A stretch of DNA of 64,000 bases from Myxocyprinus asiaticus (taxonomy: Eukaryota; Chordata; Actinopteri; Cypriniformes; Catostomidae): assembly GCF_019703515.2 (NCBI RefSeq), contig NC_059346.1, positions 50,637,501 to 50,701,500 on the forward strand, read 5' to 3'. Of the stretch, positions 23,241 through 33,885 are shown in pieces (position 1 is the first letter of the stretch; each line of letters begins with the position of its first letter). Both the position numbers and the translations under genes were made by a program. Below the pieces are notes generated by a model. It worked only from the letters and a program-made list of their open reading frames with translations. It did no database searches and had not been told where the DNA came from.

Positions 23241-23435
23241 CCTATAGCTACGTTGACAGGTATGGCTTACATTTCTTCTGTAAAAAACTCTGCTACCTCC
23301 CGCTCTTTCTCCACTCCTTTTTCTTTTGAATGTCCAATTTTGGATTAATTTCTGTATACATTAACGGAGTAAGCAAATTACATCATGACGTGTACTCAGT
23401 TTGGACCGCGCTGGCTGATGGACCAGACTACTTTC

Positions 23436-24873
23436 AACTCAGTTTTTCACAATTCCTGAAATGTAATCGTAGAGAACATTCCCTGTTTTATGTCAGTTAG
23501 GATCACTTCTTTATTTTAAGAATGTGAAATGTCAGAATAATAGTAAAGAGAATCATTTATTTCAGCTTAATAACTTGGGTCAAAACGTTTTGGGTAGACT
23601 TCCACAAGCTTCTCACAATAAGTTTCTGGAATTTTGGCCCAGGTTTGTAGGCCTCCTTGCTCTCACATGCTTTTTCAGTTCTGCCCACAAATGTTCTATT
23701 GGACTGAGGTCAGGGCTTTGTGATGGCCACTCCAGTACCTTGACTTTGTTGTCCTTAAGCCATTTTGCCATAAATTTGGAGGTATGCTTGGGGTCATTGT
23801 CCATTTGGAAGACACATTTGTGACCGAGCTTTAACTTCCCGGCTGATGTCTTGAGATGTTGCTTCAATATATCCACATCAATTTCCTTCATTATGATGCC
23901 ATCTATTTTGTGAAGTGCACCACTCCCTCCTGCAGCAAAGCACCCTACAACATGATGCTGTCACCCCCATGCTTCACGGTTGGGATGGTATTCTTCGGCT
24001 AACAAGCCTCACCCTTTTTCCTCCAAACATAACGATGGTCATTATGGCCAAACAGTTCAATTTTTGTTTCATCTGGTCTAGATGACATTTCTCCAAAAAG
24101 TAAAATCTTGTCCCCATATGCACTTGCAAACTGTAGTCTGACTTTTTTATGGCATTTTGGAGCAGTGCCTTCTTCCTTGCTGAGCAGCCTTTCAGGTTAT
24201 GTCGATATAGGACTCGTTTTACTGTGGATATAGATACTTTCCTCAAGCATCTTCACAAGGTCCTTTGCTGTTGTTCTGGGATTGATTTGCACTTTTCGCA
24301 CCAAACTACATTCATCTCTAGGAGACAGAATGCATCTCCTTCCTGAGCGTTATGATGGCTGCGTGGTACCATGGTGTTTATACTTGCGTACTATTGTTTG
24401 TACAGATGAATGTGGTACCTTCAGGCATTTGAAAACTGCTCCCAAGGATGAACCAGACTGGTGGAGGTCCATAATTTTTTTTCTGAGGTCTTGGCTGATT
24501 TATTTTGATTTTCCCATGATGTCAAGCAAAGAGGCACTGAGTTTGAGGGTAGGCCTTAAAATACATCCACAGGTACACTTCCAATTCAGTACACCTCCTA
24601 TCAGAAGCTAATTGGCTAACTGTCTAAAGGCATGACATCATTTTCTGGAATTTTCCAAGCTGCTTAAAGGCTCAATTAACTTAGTGTATGTAAACTTCTG
24701 ACCCACTGGAATTGTGATATAGTCAATTAAAAGTGAAACAATCTGTCTGTAAACAATTGTTGGGAAAATTACTCATGTCATGCACAAAGTAGATGTCCTA
24801 AACGACTTGGCAAAACTATAGTGTGCTACTATTAAATTTGTGGAGTAGTTAAAAAGTTAGTTAATATGACTTC

Positions 24874-24876
<3 letters not shown>
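23436..24876 (-). mobile_element. Sleeping Beauty/Tdr1-like Tc1 transposon relic
   Basis: The 5' end of the element (window right) finishes 'atgacttcaactgtg' near 24862-24876 and contains 'agaagtttacatacactaag' on the minus strand (about 24682). These are hallmarks of the salmonid/zebrafish Tc1 subfamily that includes the fossil elements behind Sleeping Beauty. The opposite end keeps 'ctcagtttttcacaattcc' but has lost its outer 40 or so bases. Only one complete terminus remains and the transposase is disrupted. Confidence 0.88.
23567..24517 (-). pseudogene. Sleeping Beauty/Tdr1-like transposase, disrupted
   Basis: The minus-strand frame starts at a methionine at 24515-24517 (MGKSK-like), followed by a paired-like DNA-binding domain (SSVQTIVRKYKHHGTTQPSY near 24420). 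'VSISTVKRVLYRHNLKG' follows (about 24180-24240). The catalytic core holds VFQMDNDPKHTSK and SQSPDLSPIEHLW. The C-terminus 'KLVEVYPKRFDPSY' ends at a stop at 23567-23569. Several indels split it into at least three frames, for instance around 23960 and 24250-24300, and the segment holding the first Asp is scrambled. The product was a DD34E cut-and-paste transposase; this copy cannot encode it. Confidence 0.88.
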
Positions 24877-25536
<660 letters not shown>

Positions 25537-25788
25537 TGTGTGTATATATATATATATGATAATATGATGGAAAATCAATGAAGCCTTTCTGTGGGCCCAC
25601 TCCAGTGAGGGCCCCTGTAACTCAGGTCCATCATTACCCACGGTCTGATGCCCCTGCATGGTACACCTCCAGGTTCTGTTCCTGTGGGAACTTGAAGTTA
25701 TTGCGATCACATAAAAAATGGTGAGCACAATACGGAGGTTGCATTTTTACTTTGCAATTAGATGTTTTAAGTTTTGAAAGATTAGGAG

Positions 25789-27289
25789 CAGTGTTGGGTA
25801 ACGTTACTTTTAAAAGTAACTCATTAAAATATTGTGTTACTCCTTAAAAAAGTAACAAAAATTTATTAAAAATATACTTTTTATGGAAAGTAAAGCATTA
25901 TGTTACTTTTGCGTTACTTTTTTCTCACCGCCACTCTCTCTTCTGCTGTGCATTCAATACAAATACAAGAGATATGTAGAGACATTACAGGTCATGCTAG
26001 CTACTGTACAATACTCATGTCAAAACAACATACTAAACAAACAGATATTTTGAAAGTCTGCAATCAGTAGGTCTTCATGTCATATTTATAATAAAGACTC
26101 AATAACTGAAATATACATGATTTGATTTTCATCAACATGGCAGCCAGCATGAGTAATTAAGAATAACCACTGCCTTACCTAAAGCTGCAAAGTCCAACAC
26201 TTGAATCTGCATCATATATGTCATCATGTGCTGTGCCTATCAACCGTGTCTGAGTCAACTTAAGATGCTTTTCAGAAGTCAGGATAAAATTCAGTGGGGA
26301 ATGCCAACCTAACATGTTCATGGATGTTCAGAATAAGTCTGATGAATAAATGAATATTTTTCAATTAAGTCATCTCAGTGCATGCTTGTTTTGAGCTGAT
26401 CCACGGTGTGTACAGATGCCACTGGTTGATCACATACAACTGCAAACATGCATGTTGATACAACTTGAATGGAATCATTTTTAATGCTACCAAAATGTCT
26501 TCAAAACATTATGTTTCACAAATCAAATTACTTGTTTATTATAGAATAAAAATGTCAAATATTTTAAGAAATTAAGACATTTAGTCTGTGTACACAAACC
26601 ATGTAGTATGTTGCTTGCAGCTGCTGATCCAGAGTCAGCTTTTCTCATCCCATTCTCCCAGTTAAGGGGAGCTGTATCACAGAGCAGTTCGGCTGCACAA
26701 GTCAGTGAACTGAGTGAGTATTTCACCCTGTATATCATGCCATGGCCAGTGGAAGACAAGTCATATAATCTCTCTGCCTAAACGCATTTACTGAATTTTT
26801 TAATGCAGTGTGTATTAACTCGAATCAGTCGCATTTCACTCAACCGAATGCTGAATGTTAAATGCTTTAACACAGAGCAATTCTGATGAAAACTGATCCT
26901 AGAGAAGTAGTTACGGGCAGCTTTAAAACAAAGCAATTCGGATGCACAAACAGTCAGCAATCATTCCACGTTGTATGTATCTGTATAATCATGCTGTGGC
27001 CACGGGAAGACTTTTCCGGCTTATGCCTGTGCTATATTATACCACGAAAATTTGTGTTTACACAGTTTTAAATGCAGCCTACATTAAGCAGTCATGAGAA
27101 TCAAAGTATCACTTACCCAAATGTTACATTGTTGACAAAATCTTGCCTTATTAGAACACATTTCTTAACTCTTGCTGTGATTGTCATGACAATGGCAAAG
27201 CTATGACAGCTGCTCAATTAAGCTCCAGTGCACAAATATATCAGATGCTACAAATGATGAGTACAACTGGATTCCACTGAAGCGTTCAG
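25789..27289. repeat. Left part of a hAT-like repeat, interrupted
   Basis: Begins 'cagtgttgggtaacgttact' and contains several 'aagtaac' phrases, the usual end of a fish TTGGGTAACG repeat. The body to 27289 holds no gene. Within it, 26690-26770 and 26925-27015 are diverged direct copies, sharing 'cagttcggctgcacaa' against 'caattcggatgcacaa' and 'catgccatggccagtggaag' against 'catgctgtggccacgggaag'. The DIRS element at 27290 interrupts it. The probable continuation is 32204-32621, but the right end is lost. Confidence 0.5.
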
Positions 27290-27313
27290 TTCCCCATGTC
27301 ACTCACTTGACGT

Positions 27314-27472
27314 TGTGTCGATGTAGTGACACTAGGGGTCACTCTTGGGAGCCATAGACACCTCTGGTCTTTGATAAAAGGCCAATGAAACTTGGCGAGT
27401 GGTATTTGCATGCCACTCCCCTGGACATACAGGTATAAAAGGAGCTGGTATGCAACCACTCATTCAGATTTT
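27314..27472 (+). repeat. Left inverted terminal repeat of the DIRS element
   Basis: Starts 'gttgtgtcgatgtagtgaca' and runs to 'accactcattcag'. It pairs in reverse orientation with 32000-32153 along about 155 bp with scattered substitutions. It contains a TATA motif at 27434, consistent with a promoter in the repeat. Confidence 0.9.
27434..27440 (+). promoter_or_regulatory. TATA box in left DIRS terminal repeat
   Basis: 'tataaaa' within 'aggtataaaaggagctgg', about 290 bp ahead of the first gag-like ATG. Location in a terminal repeat fits a retrotransposon promoter. No start site was established. Confidence 0.5.
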
Positions 27473-27685
27473 CGAACAGTCATGCTCACTGAGCTGAATT
27501 CTACTGTTCATTCACCTCTGCTGGATCTGACGGCACATTTCAGCGGCTTCTCCCTCCTCTGCACTGGTGCACTGCAGAGAACGCCCCTGGGTGCTTCGGC
27601 AGAAAACAAAGAGAGTATATTTTCTGAAAGAGCTTTTTCCTCTAAAAGAGTATATTTCTCTAAAAGAGCGGCACACACGGAACGT

Positions 27686-27735
27686 CTTTTTAAAGACGCT
27701 TCTTTTTAAAGTCGCTTCTTTTTAAAGATGCCTTT
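27686..27735 (+). repeat. 16-bp tandem repeats before the gag-like start
   Basis: Three consecutive units of the form 'ttctttttaaag(a/t)(c/t)gc' end at the gag-like ATG (27728). A second pair of 'gagtatatttctctaaaag'-like units lies just upstream (27612-27668). The role is unknown; they could be leader structure or slippage. Confidence 0.75.
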
Positions 27736-28219
27736 CCAGTTGTGTGTTACTCCTGGTTGTGGTCGTTATCTCTCAACTTCGGATGGTCATGATCACTGTC
27801 TTTCGTGTCTGGGCGCGACCCACATGGAGGCAGCGTTTGTGGATGGTTCATGTTCTCATTGCGAGAACATGACCATGGCAACGTTGTGGTCGCGGCTTGC
27901 TTTCGTAAGAAAGCAAGCCACCCCAGCGGCTCCCCGCCTCAGCCCTTCTACCTACGGGTATGAGACCAATGCTGCTAGCACTGGGGGCGATTTGGGGACC
28001 CCAATGGGATTGCCTCTGCCGGGTATCCCCCCAGCACGCTCATCTGCCCCAGTCGGGCTTCCGGATCAGTTCCCCCGCTCTCACTACCCTCGATGGTGGG
28101 GCGGCTGCCCCCGATGTGGCAATCTCCACGGGTTACGAAGACAGGCCTCTTCCTTCCCCGTCCCAGGCTGTTCCGGGGGTGGTCACAAGGAGCCAGGTAA
28201 GTGCTTCGATGTCCCTTGA
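27728..28219 (+). pseudogene. DIRS gag-like N-terminal protein (remnant)
   Basis: The 163-codon frame starts MPFQLCVTPGCGRYL and has closely spaced cysteines and histidines (CVTPGC, HDHCLSC, CSHCENM), resembling the zinc-finger-like start of fish DIRS first ORFs. After about residue 75 the composition changes to a proline- and glycine-rich stretch. The continuation toward the reverse transcriptase lies in another frame, open from 27960, so the frame seen here probably ends after a shift rather than at the native stop (28217-28219). In related elements this protein is thought to package the RNA. That role is inferred from position and cysteine content only. Confidence 0.7.
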
Positions 28220-28319
28220 CTCAGCACGGCCACGACGTGGTGTGGCACCTCAAGCTCCACCCCGCCGCGAGGCCCCACCTGCCAGTACGTCTGACGATGT
28301 TGTCCCCTTGGTCCCCCTT

Positions 28320-30065
28320 GCGCGGAACTTGGATGCATGGCTTGCGCTTTCCAAACCATTGCGATGGCTGATCCGGACCGTCCAACTCGGCTACGTGATT
28401 CAGTTCGCCAGGCGCCCACCCAAATTCAGTGGTATTCACTTCACCTTGGTCAAGAACGAAAACGCTGCTACCTTGCGCACGGAGATCGCTACTCTCCTAT
28501 GGAAGGGCGTGATAGAACCTGTCCATCCAGCCGAGATGAAGAAGGGGTTTTACAGCCCCTACTTCATCATACTGAAAAAAGGCAGTGGGTTGCAACCAAT
28601 CTTGGACCTGCGAGGACTGAACCGGGCCTTAAACAGACTCCCGTTCAAGATGCTGACGCAAAAGCGTATTCTGGCGAGCGTCCAGCATCAAGATTGGTTC
28701 GCGGCGGTAGACCTGAAGGACGCGTACTTCCACGTCTCGATCCTTCCTCAACACAGACCCTTCCTGTGCTTTGCATTCAAGGGTCAGGCGTATCAGTACA
28801 AAGTCCTCCCTTTCGGCCTGTCCCTGTCTACTCGTGTCTTCACGAAGGTCGCAGAGGCTGCCCTTGCCCCGTTAAGGGAGGTGGGCGATCTCGATTACTG
28901 GCTAATCCTAGCTCACTCTCGAGACATGTTGTGCGCACACAGGGACTTGGTGCTCTCACACCTCAGCCGACTAGGGCTTCGGGTCAACTGGAAAAAGAGC
29001 AAGCTCCTCCCGGTTCAGAGCATCTCTTTTCTCGGTTTGGAGCTGGACTCAGTCTCTTTGATGGCACGCCTTACGAACAAGCGTGCCCAGTCGGTGCTGG
29101 CCTGTTTGAAGGCATTCAAACAGAAAACAGCGGTTCCACTGAAACTTTTTCAGAGGCTCCTGGGGCATATGGCATCCTAGGCGGTAGCCACCCCACTCGG
29201 GTTGATGCATATGAGACCACTTCAGCACTGGCTTCATACTTGAGTCCCGAGTTGGGCATGGCGCCACGGGACACATTGCGTGGTCATCATGCCGGTCTGT
29301 CACTGACTTTTCAGCCCTTGGACCGACCTCTCGTTTCTATGGACAGGTGTTCCTCTAGAACTGGTCGTGCTCATGACAGACGCCTCCAAAATGGGCTGGG
29401 GCGCTGTTTACAATGGGCACATCAATTGCCTCGAGTTGTTGGCAATTCTGCTCGCCCTGTGTAGGTTTCGGCCGTTAATCCAGGGCAAGCACGTGTTAGT
29501 TTGGACAGACAACACGGCAATGGCAGCATATGTCAACCACCAAGGTGGTCTGCGCTCTTGTTGTATGTCACAACTCACCCGCCGTCTCCTCCTCTGGAGT
29601 CAGCAGCACTTAAAGTCGCTGCGAGCCACTCACATCCCGGGCAACCTCAACACTACAGCGGACGCGCTGTCATGGCAGGTTACCCTCAGGGGAGAGTGGA
29701 GACTCCACCCTCAGGTGGTCCAGCTGATTTGGAGTCGATTCGGACGGGCACAGGTGGACCTGTTTGCCTACCAAGAATCCTCCCACTGCCCGCTCTGGCA
29801 CACCCTCACTGAGGCTCCCCTCGGCATAGACGCGCTGGCACACAGCTGGCCCCCTGGACTGCACAAATATGCGTTTCCCCCAGTGAGCCTACTTGCACAG
29901 ACCCTGTGCAAGGTCAGGGAGTACGAGGAGCAGGTTGTCCTGGTAGCACCCTACTGGCCCACCCAGATGTGGTTCTCGGACCTCACGCTCCTCGCGACAG
30001 CCCCACCCCCCCCCGGCGAATTCCCCTGGATGGACCTTCTTTCTCAGGGACGGGGCACCCTCTGA
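28320..30065 (+). pseudogene. DIRS reverse transcriptase and RNase H (inactivated)
   Basis: One frame, open from 27960 to 29180, carries the polymerase: WLALSKPLRWLI (about 28334), SPYFIILKKGSGLQPILDLR, motif A AAVDLKDAYFHV (about 28705), motif B VLPFGLSLSTRVFTK, then the expected LDD box. Motif C reads DLDYWLILAHS (about 28888) where the family has YLDDWLI, so a catalytic Asp is now Tyr. In-frame stops follow at 29178, near 29241 and near 29310. The frame then reopens with RNase H: MTDASKMGWGA, CLELLAI, VWTDNTAMAAYVN and HIPGNLNTTADALS, keeping the four acidic positions. It ends at 30065 after PYWPTQMWFSD. This is a Ty3-like RT/RH module coupled to a recombinase. No integrase is present. Confidence 0.92.
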
Positions 30066-30069
30066 CACC

Positions 30070-31083
30070 CACGACCAAACCTCTGGAATCTCCATGTCTG
30101 GCCCCTGGACAGGACCTGCGGTGGTAGACATGATCACTCAGGCTAGGGCCCCCTCTACGAGGCGCCTGTATGCCTTTAAGTGGTGTCTGTTCGCTAAGTG
30201 GTGTTCTTCCCGACGGGAAGACCCAAGAGATGCGCAATCGGATCATTGCTTTGCTTCCTGCAGGAGAGGTCGGAAGGGAGGCTGTCCCCTTCCACCTTGA
30301 AGGTATGTTGCCGCCATAGCAGCACACCATGACGCAGTCGACGGTAAGTCCTTAGAGAAGCACGACCTGATCATCAGGTTCCTAAGAGGCGCCAGGTGCC
30401 TCGTTCCCTCATGGGACCTCTCTGTAGTTCTTCAGGGTCTACAGAGAGCCCCATTTGAGCCTTTGCAGTCAGCCGAGCTTAAGGCACTCTCCTTGAAGAC
30501 TGCCCTCCTGACTGCGCTCACTTCCATCAAGAGGGTAGGAGACCTGCAAGCGTTATCTGTCAGCGAAATGTGCCTGGAGTTCGGTCTGGGTTACTCTCAT
30601 GTGATCCTGAGACCCCGACCGGGCTATATGCCCAAGGTTCCCACGACCCCTTTTAGGGACCAGGTGGTGAACCTGCAAGCGCTGCCCCAGGAGGAGGCAG
30701 ACCCAGCCCTGTCGTTGCTATGTCCGGTGCGCGCTTTACACATCTATTTGGATTGCACGCAGAGCTTTAGGATCTCTGAGCAGCTCTTTGTCTGATTTGG
30801 TGTACAGCGGAAAGGAAGCGCTGTCTCCAAGCAGAGGATCGCCCACTGGCTCATTGACGCCATAACTATGGCATATCATGCCCAGGACATGCTGCCCCCA
30901 GTAGGGCTACAAGCCCATTCTACCAGGGGTATAGCGGCTTCCTGGGCCCTGGCGAGGGATGCCTCTCTAACAGACATTTGCAGAGTAGCAGGCTGGGCAA
31001 CACCCAACACCTTTGCAAGGTTCTACAATCTCCGGGTGGAAACGGTTTCGTCCCAGGTAGCGGCACGCAATACAAGCGGATAA
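30070..31083 (+). pseudogene. DIRS tyrosine recombinase (disrupted)
   Basis: This would integrate the circular DNA copy by strand exchange. The N-terminal arm-type domain includes QARAPSTRRLYAFKWCLF (about 30140) and is broken by two or more frameshifts between 30220 and 30330. From 30463 the catalytic domain reads in one frame: ALTSIKRVGDLQALS with the first catalytic Arg, then one TGA at 30793-30795 in place of the usual Cys codon after QLFV, then QAHSTRGIAASWAL with the His-x-x-Arg pair, and WATPNTFARFYNLR with the nucleophilic Tyr. All R-H-R-Y residues are therefore retained although the gene is not translatable. It ends at TAA after 'RNTSG'. Family assignment is firm from the box order and the DIRS context. 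Confidence 0.9.
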
Positions 31084-31820
31084 GCCTGGGATAGCCGGGT
31101 GTATCGCTTGCACATAGCGCCTTCCACCTCCTTTTGAGCTGAAGACGTGCGCCATTAATTCCCAGTAGTGTTCACAAACTTTTTTCCCTGGTTTACTTCC
31201 TCTAAGCCCTGTGGCAATCGAGTTTTTGGAGAGAATCGCTGCCGGCCCAGTAAACATGCTAACTAAGAGTTCTGTTCTGGGGTAGGTGCTCCGCATGTGG
31301 CGGTTCCCTGTAAGGCTAACCCCATGCAATATATATCTTATGCTAATTAGTTTCTCTGTTGGCAAACTGCCTCTTCCTTGGCTTCCCAGTCTCCATGTTT
31401 GTAGTAACTCCTCCCCCGTTGGGTAGGATCTACCTTGAAGACTCTCCACATGGTTGGAAAGACCATGTGATGTATTCTTCCACTTAAATACCCCCCCCCC
31501 TTGGGCGAGGTGTGGTTTCCACGGTGTCGTCCCCTTGGGAGGGACACCCACCGACTAGACCTGGCGGCCCAGTCGGATAATCCCCCTTCTTTTTTAGGGA
31601 GTGGAATTAGAGAAGGGAAAAAGAGGCCACGACTGGGTTAAGCCTGTCTCTATCTCTTGGGTAGTCGACTTGTCCCCAAAGGGCCATTCAACACTCATAA
31701 CTATGTTGGGGGAGGTTACGTGTCGACCTGATGTGCTGGCTATGAGGCACACAGTAGTCTGCCCACCACACACCGCCAGTTCACGTAACACAGTTCAGCC
31801 AATTGTGGCGTTTCGCATAG
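31084..31820 (+). other. DIRS 3' non-coding segment
   Basis: Lies between the recombinase stop and the internal complementary region. It contains a C-run at 31490-31500. No conserved coding frame is seen. The minus-strand open frame at 30967-31551 is antisense to the recombinase and is a shadow. Confidence 0.6.
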
Positions 31821-31931
31821 GGACCCCTAGTGTCACTACATCGACACAACGTCGAGTGAGTGACAGAAGGGGAATGTCATGGTTACTTGTGTAACCTCCG
31901 TTCCCTGATGGAGGGAATGAGATGTTGTGTC
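31821..31931 (+). repeat. DIRS internal complementary region
   Basis: The first half, 'cccctagtgtcactacatcg' onward, is the complement of the left outer end (27290-27345). The second half, 'ggttacttgtgtaacct' plus 'ccctgatggagggaatgaga', is the complement of the right outer end (32150-32203). The joint falls at about 31875-31880. In DIRS-1 this region templates completion of the ends and circularisation. Confidence 0.88.
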
Positions 31932-31999
31932 CCTCCTGCCACAACGCTGAACTACCCGCTGAAATGGCCGGACCTTATATCGGCTCCTCAGCATAAAAC

Positions 32000-32153
32000 C
32001 TGAATGAGTGGTTGCATACCAGCGCCTTTTATACCCGTATGTCCGGGGGAGTGGCATGTAAATACTACTCGCCAATTTCCATTGGCCTTTTATCAAAGAT
32101 CAGAGGTGTCTCGGGCTCCCAAGAGTGACCCCTAGTGTCACTACATTGACACA
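32000..32153 (-). repeat. Right inverted terminal repeat of the DIRS element
   Basis: Mirrors 27314-27472: 'ctgaatgagtggttgcatac' faces the left arm's 'gtatgcaaccactcattcag'. The outer 50 bp (32154-32203) are specific to this end and are copied in the internal complementary region. Confidence 0.9.
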
Positions 32154-32203
32154 ACATCTCATTCCCTCCATCAGGGAACAGAGGTTACACAAGTAACCAC
32201 GAC

Positions 32204-32621
32204 GATTTACATTCCTTTACCAGCAATATTTTTCAGTTTTTAAAACATAAATCTCAGGGTGGATTAAAAGAAGACTTGTTGTGCTCTGTCCATCGCTTAT
32301 AAGCATGGCTCATACTCTCTAGAACTACAATAACCATCAGGCGCACACTACAATGCCCATCATGCACACACATACTACAACTTAATTGAACATCTCTAGT
32401 AAGCCTCCCGCTCTCTAGAACTACAATGCCCATCATGCCCCTCCTTGAAGTTTGCACACTTTTACTCCTGATGTATCACAGTACGGGGAAAGGAGAGGTG
32501 TACAAAAGCAACACGTTACTTATTTAAAAAAAAAAATCAGATATTATGGTTTAAAATAAAAAATATTGCATTACTCGTTACTCTAAAAAAGTAATCTGAA
32601 TACGTAACACACTTTTTATCA
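32204..32621. repeat. Right part of interrupted hAT-like repeat
   Basis: Contains tandem 'ctctctagaactacaat' phrases (32317 and 32412) and ends in 'ttactcgttactctaaaaaa' plus 'gtaatctgaatacgtaacac', the mirror style of the left end at 25789. It stops where the Tc1 sequence begins near 32622. The part from 32378 onward recurs inverted at 43964-44206. Confidence 0.55.
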
Positions 32622-33840
32622 TGTGACTCTGAAAAACACCAAAAGAAAGATGCCCAGGGTCCCTGCTCATCTACATGAATGTACCTCAGGCATGCTGCAT
32701 GGAGGCATGAGGACTGCAGATGTGGTCAGGGCAATAAATTGCAATGTCCATACTGTGAGATGCCTAAGACAGCACTACAGGGAGACAGGAAGGACAGCTG
32801 ATCATCCTTGCAGTGGCAGACCACATGTAACAACACCTGCACAGGATCGGTACATCCGAATATCACACCTGCGGGACAGGTACAGGATGGCAACAACAAC
32901 TGCCCGAGTTACACCAGGAATGCACAATCCCTCCATCAGTGCTCAGACTGTCCGCTATAGGCTGAGAGAGGCTGGACTGAGGGCCTGTAGGCCTGTAGTA
33001 AGGCAGGTCCTTACCAGACATCACCGGCAACAACGTCACCTATGGGCACAAACCCACCTTCGCTGGACCAGACAGGACTGAAAAAAGTGCTCTTCACTGA
33101 CGAATCACTGTTTTGTCTCACCTGGGGTGATGGTCAGACTTGTGTTTATCGTTGAAGGAATGAGCGTTACTCTGAGGCCTGTACTCTGAAGCAGGATCGA
33201 TTTGGAGGTGGAGGGTCCATCATGGTCTGGGGCGGTGTGTCACAGCATCATCGGACTGAGCTTGTTGTCATTGCAGGCATTGTCTGTGCGTTACAGGGAA
33301 GACATCCTCCTCCCTCATGTGGTACCCTTCCTGCAGGCTCATCCTGACATGACCCCCCAGCATGACAATGCCACCAGCCATACTGCGCATTCTGTGCGTG
33401 ATTTCCTGCAAGACAGGAATGTCAGTGTTCTGCCAATGGCCAGCGAAGAGCCCGGATCTCAATCCCATTGAGCACATCTGGGACCTGTTGGATCAGAGGG
33501 TGAGGGCCATTCCCCCCAGAAATGTCCGGGAACTTGCAAGTGCCTTGGTGGAAGAGTGGGGTAACATCTCATAGCAAGAATGGGCAAATCTGGTGCAGTC
33601 CATGAGGAGGAGATGCATTGCAGTACTTAATGCAGCTGATGGCCACATCAGATACTGACTGTTACTTTTTATTTTGACATATTATTCCATTTCTGTTAGT
33701 CACTTGTCTGTGAAACTTGTTCAGTTTATGTCTTAGTTGTTGAATCTTTTTATGTTCATACAAATATTTACACATGTTAAGTTTGCTGAAAATAAAAGCA
33801 GTTGGAAGTGAGAGGACGTTTATTTTTTTGCTGAGTTTAT
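32622..33840 (+). mobile_element. 5'-truncated Tc1-like transposon D
   Basis: The right terminus is present ('ttttttgctgagttta', ending about 33838). The left inverted repeat and leader are missing: the Tc1 sequence begins only about a dozen bases before the transposase ATG, fused directly to hAT-like repeat sequence. The same fusion exists inverted near 43963. A complete left end of this family is visible at 45000-45265. Confidence 0.9.
32623..33658 (+). pseudogene. Tc1-like transposase D, frameshifted
   Basis: The first 152 codons (from 32623, MTLKNTKRKMP or the internal MPRVPAH start) are intact through HLRWTRQD. They cover the helix-turn-helix and linker, including GRPHVTTPAQD. A one-base loss at about 33078 ('gactgaaaaaagtg') breaks the frame. 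Beyond it the catalytic blocks remain recognisable in other frames: LFTDES, the MTPQHDNATSHTAHS block, and KSPDLNPIEHIWDLL after another indel near 33434. The copy ends at TGA 33656-33658. The N-terminal 152 residues are identical to those of the inverted copy at 43505-43963, so the two diverged very recently. Confidence 0.92.
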
Positions 33841-33885
33841 GACCCATTTTTTCTTATGGAAATTCAACCACTGTTATTTTGCCCT

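Larger units (their letters stand above)
27290..32203 (+). mobile_element. DIRS-type tyrosine-recombinase retrotransposon
   Basis: This 4.9-kb element has inverted, not direct, terminal repeats (27314-27472 and 32000-32153). It holds a gag-like frame, a reverse transcriptase/RNase H region and a tyrosine recombinase. Near the 3' end is an internal complementary region (31821-31931) built from the complements of both outer ends. This is the DIRS-1 order. Such elements replicate through a circular intermediate and integrate by recombinase rather than by a DDE integrase, usually without a target duplication; none is seen. All reading frames are damaged. GC content is clearly higher than in the AT-rich flanks. 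It is inserted in the hAT-like repeat that starts at 25789. Confidence 0.92.

Noticed and set aside
26522..26760. 78-codon minus-strand frame
   Set aside because: No family resemblance, and it lies within the hAT-like repeat interrupted by the DIRS element.
28337..29464. 375-codon frame overlapping the reverse transcriptase
   Set aside because: It runs in a different frame through the same GC-rich DNA. The recognisable polymerase motifs are in the overlapping frame open from 27960 to 29180.
30967..31551. 194-codon minus-strand open frame
   Set aside because: Antisense to the DIRS tyrosine recombinase and its 3' leader. The plus-strand protein has recognisable catalytic boxes and the minus frame none.
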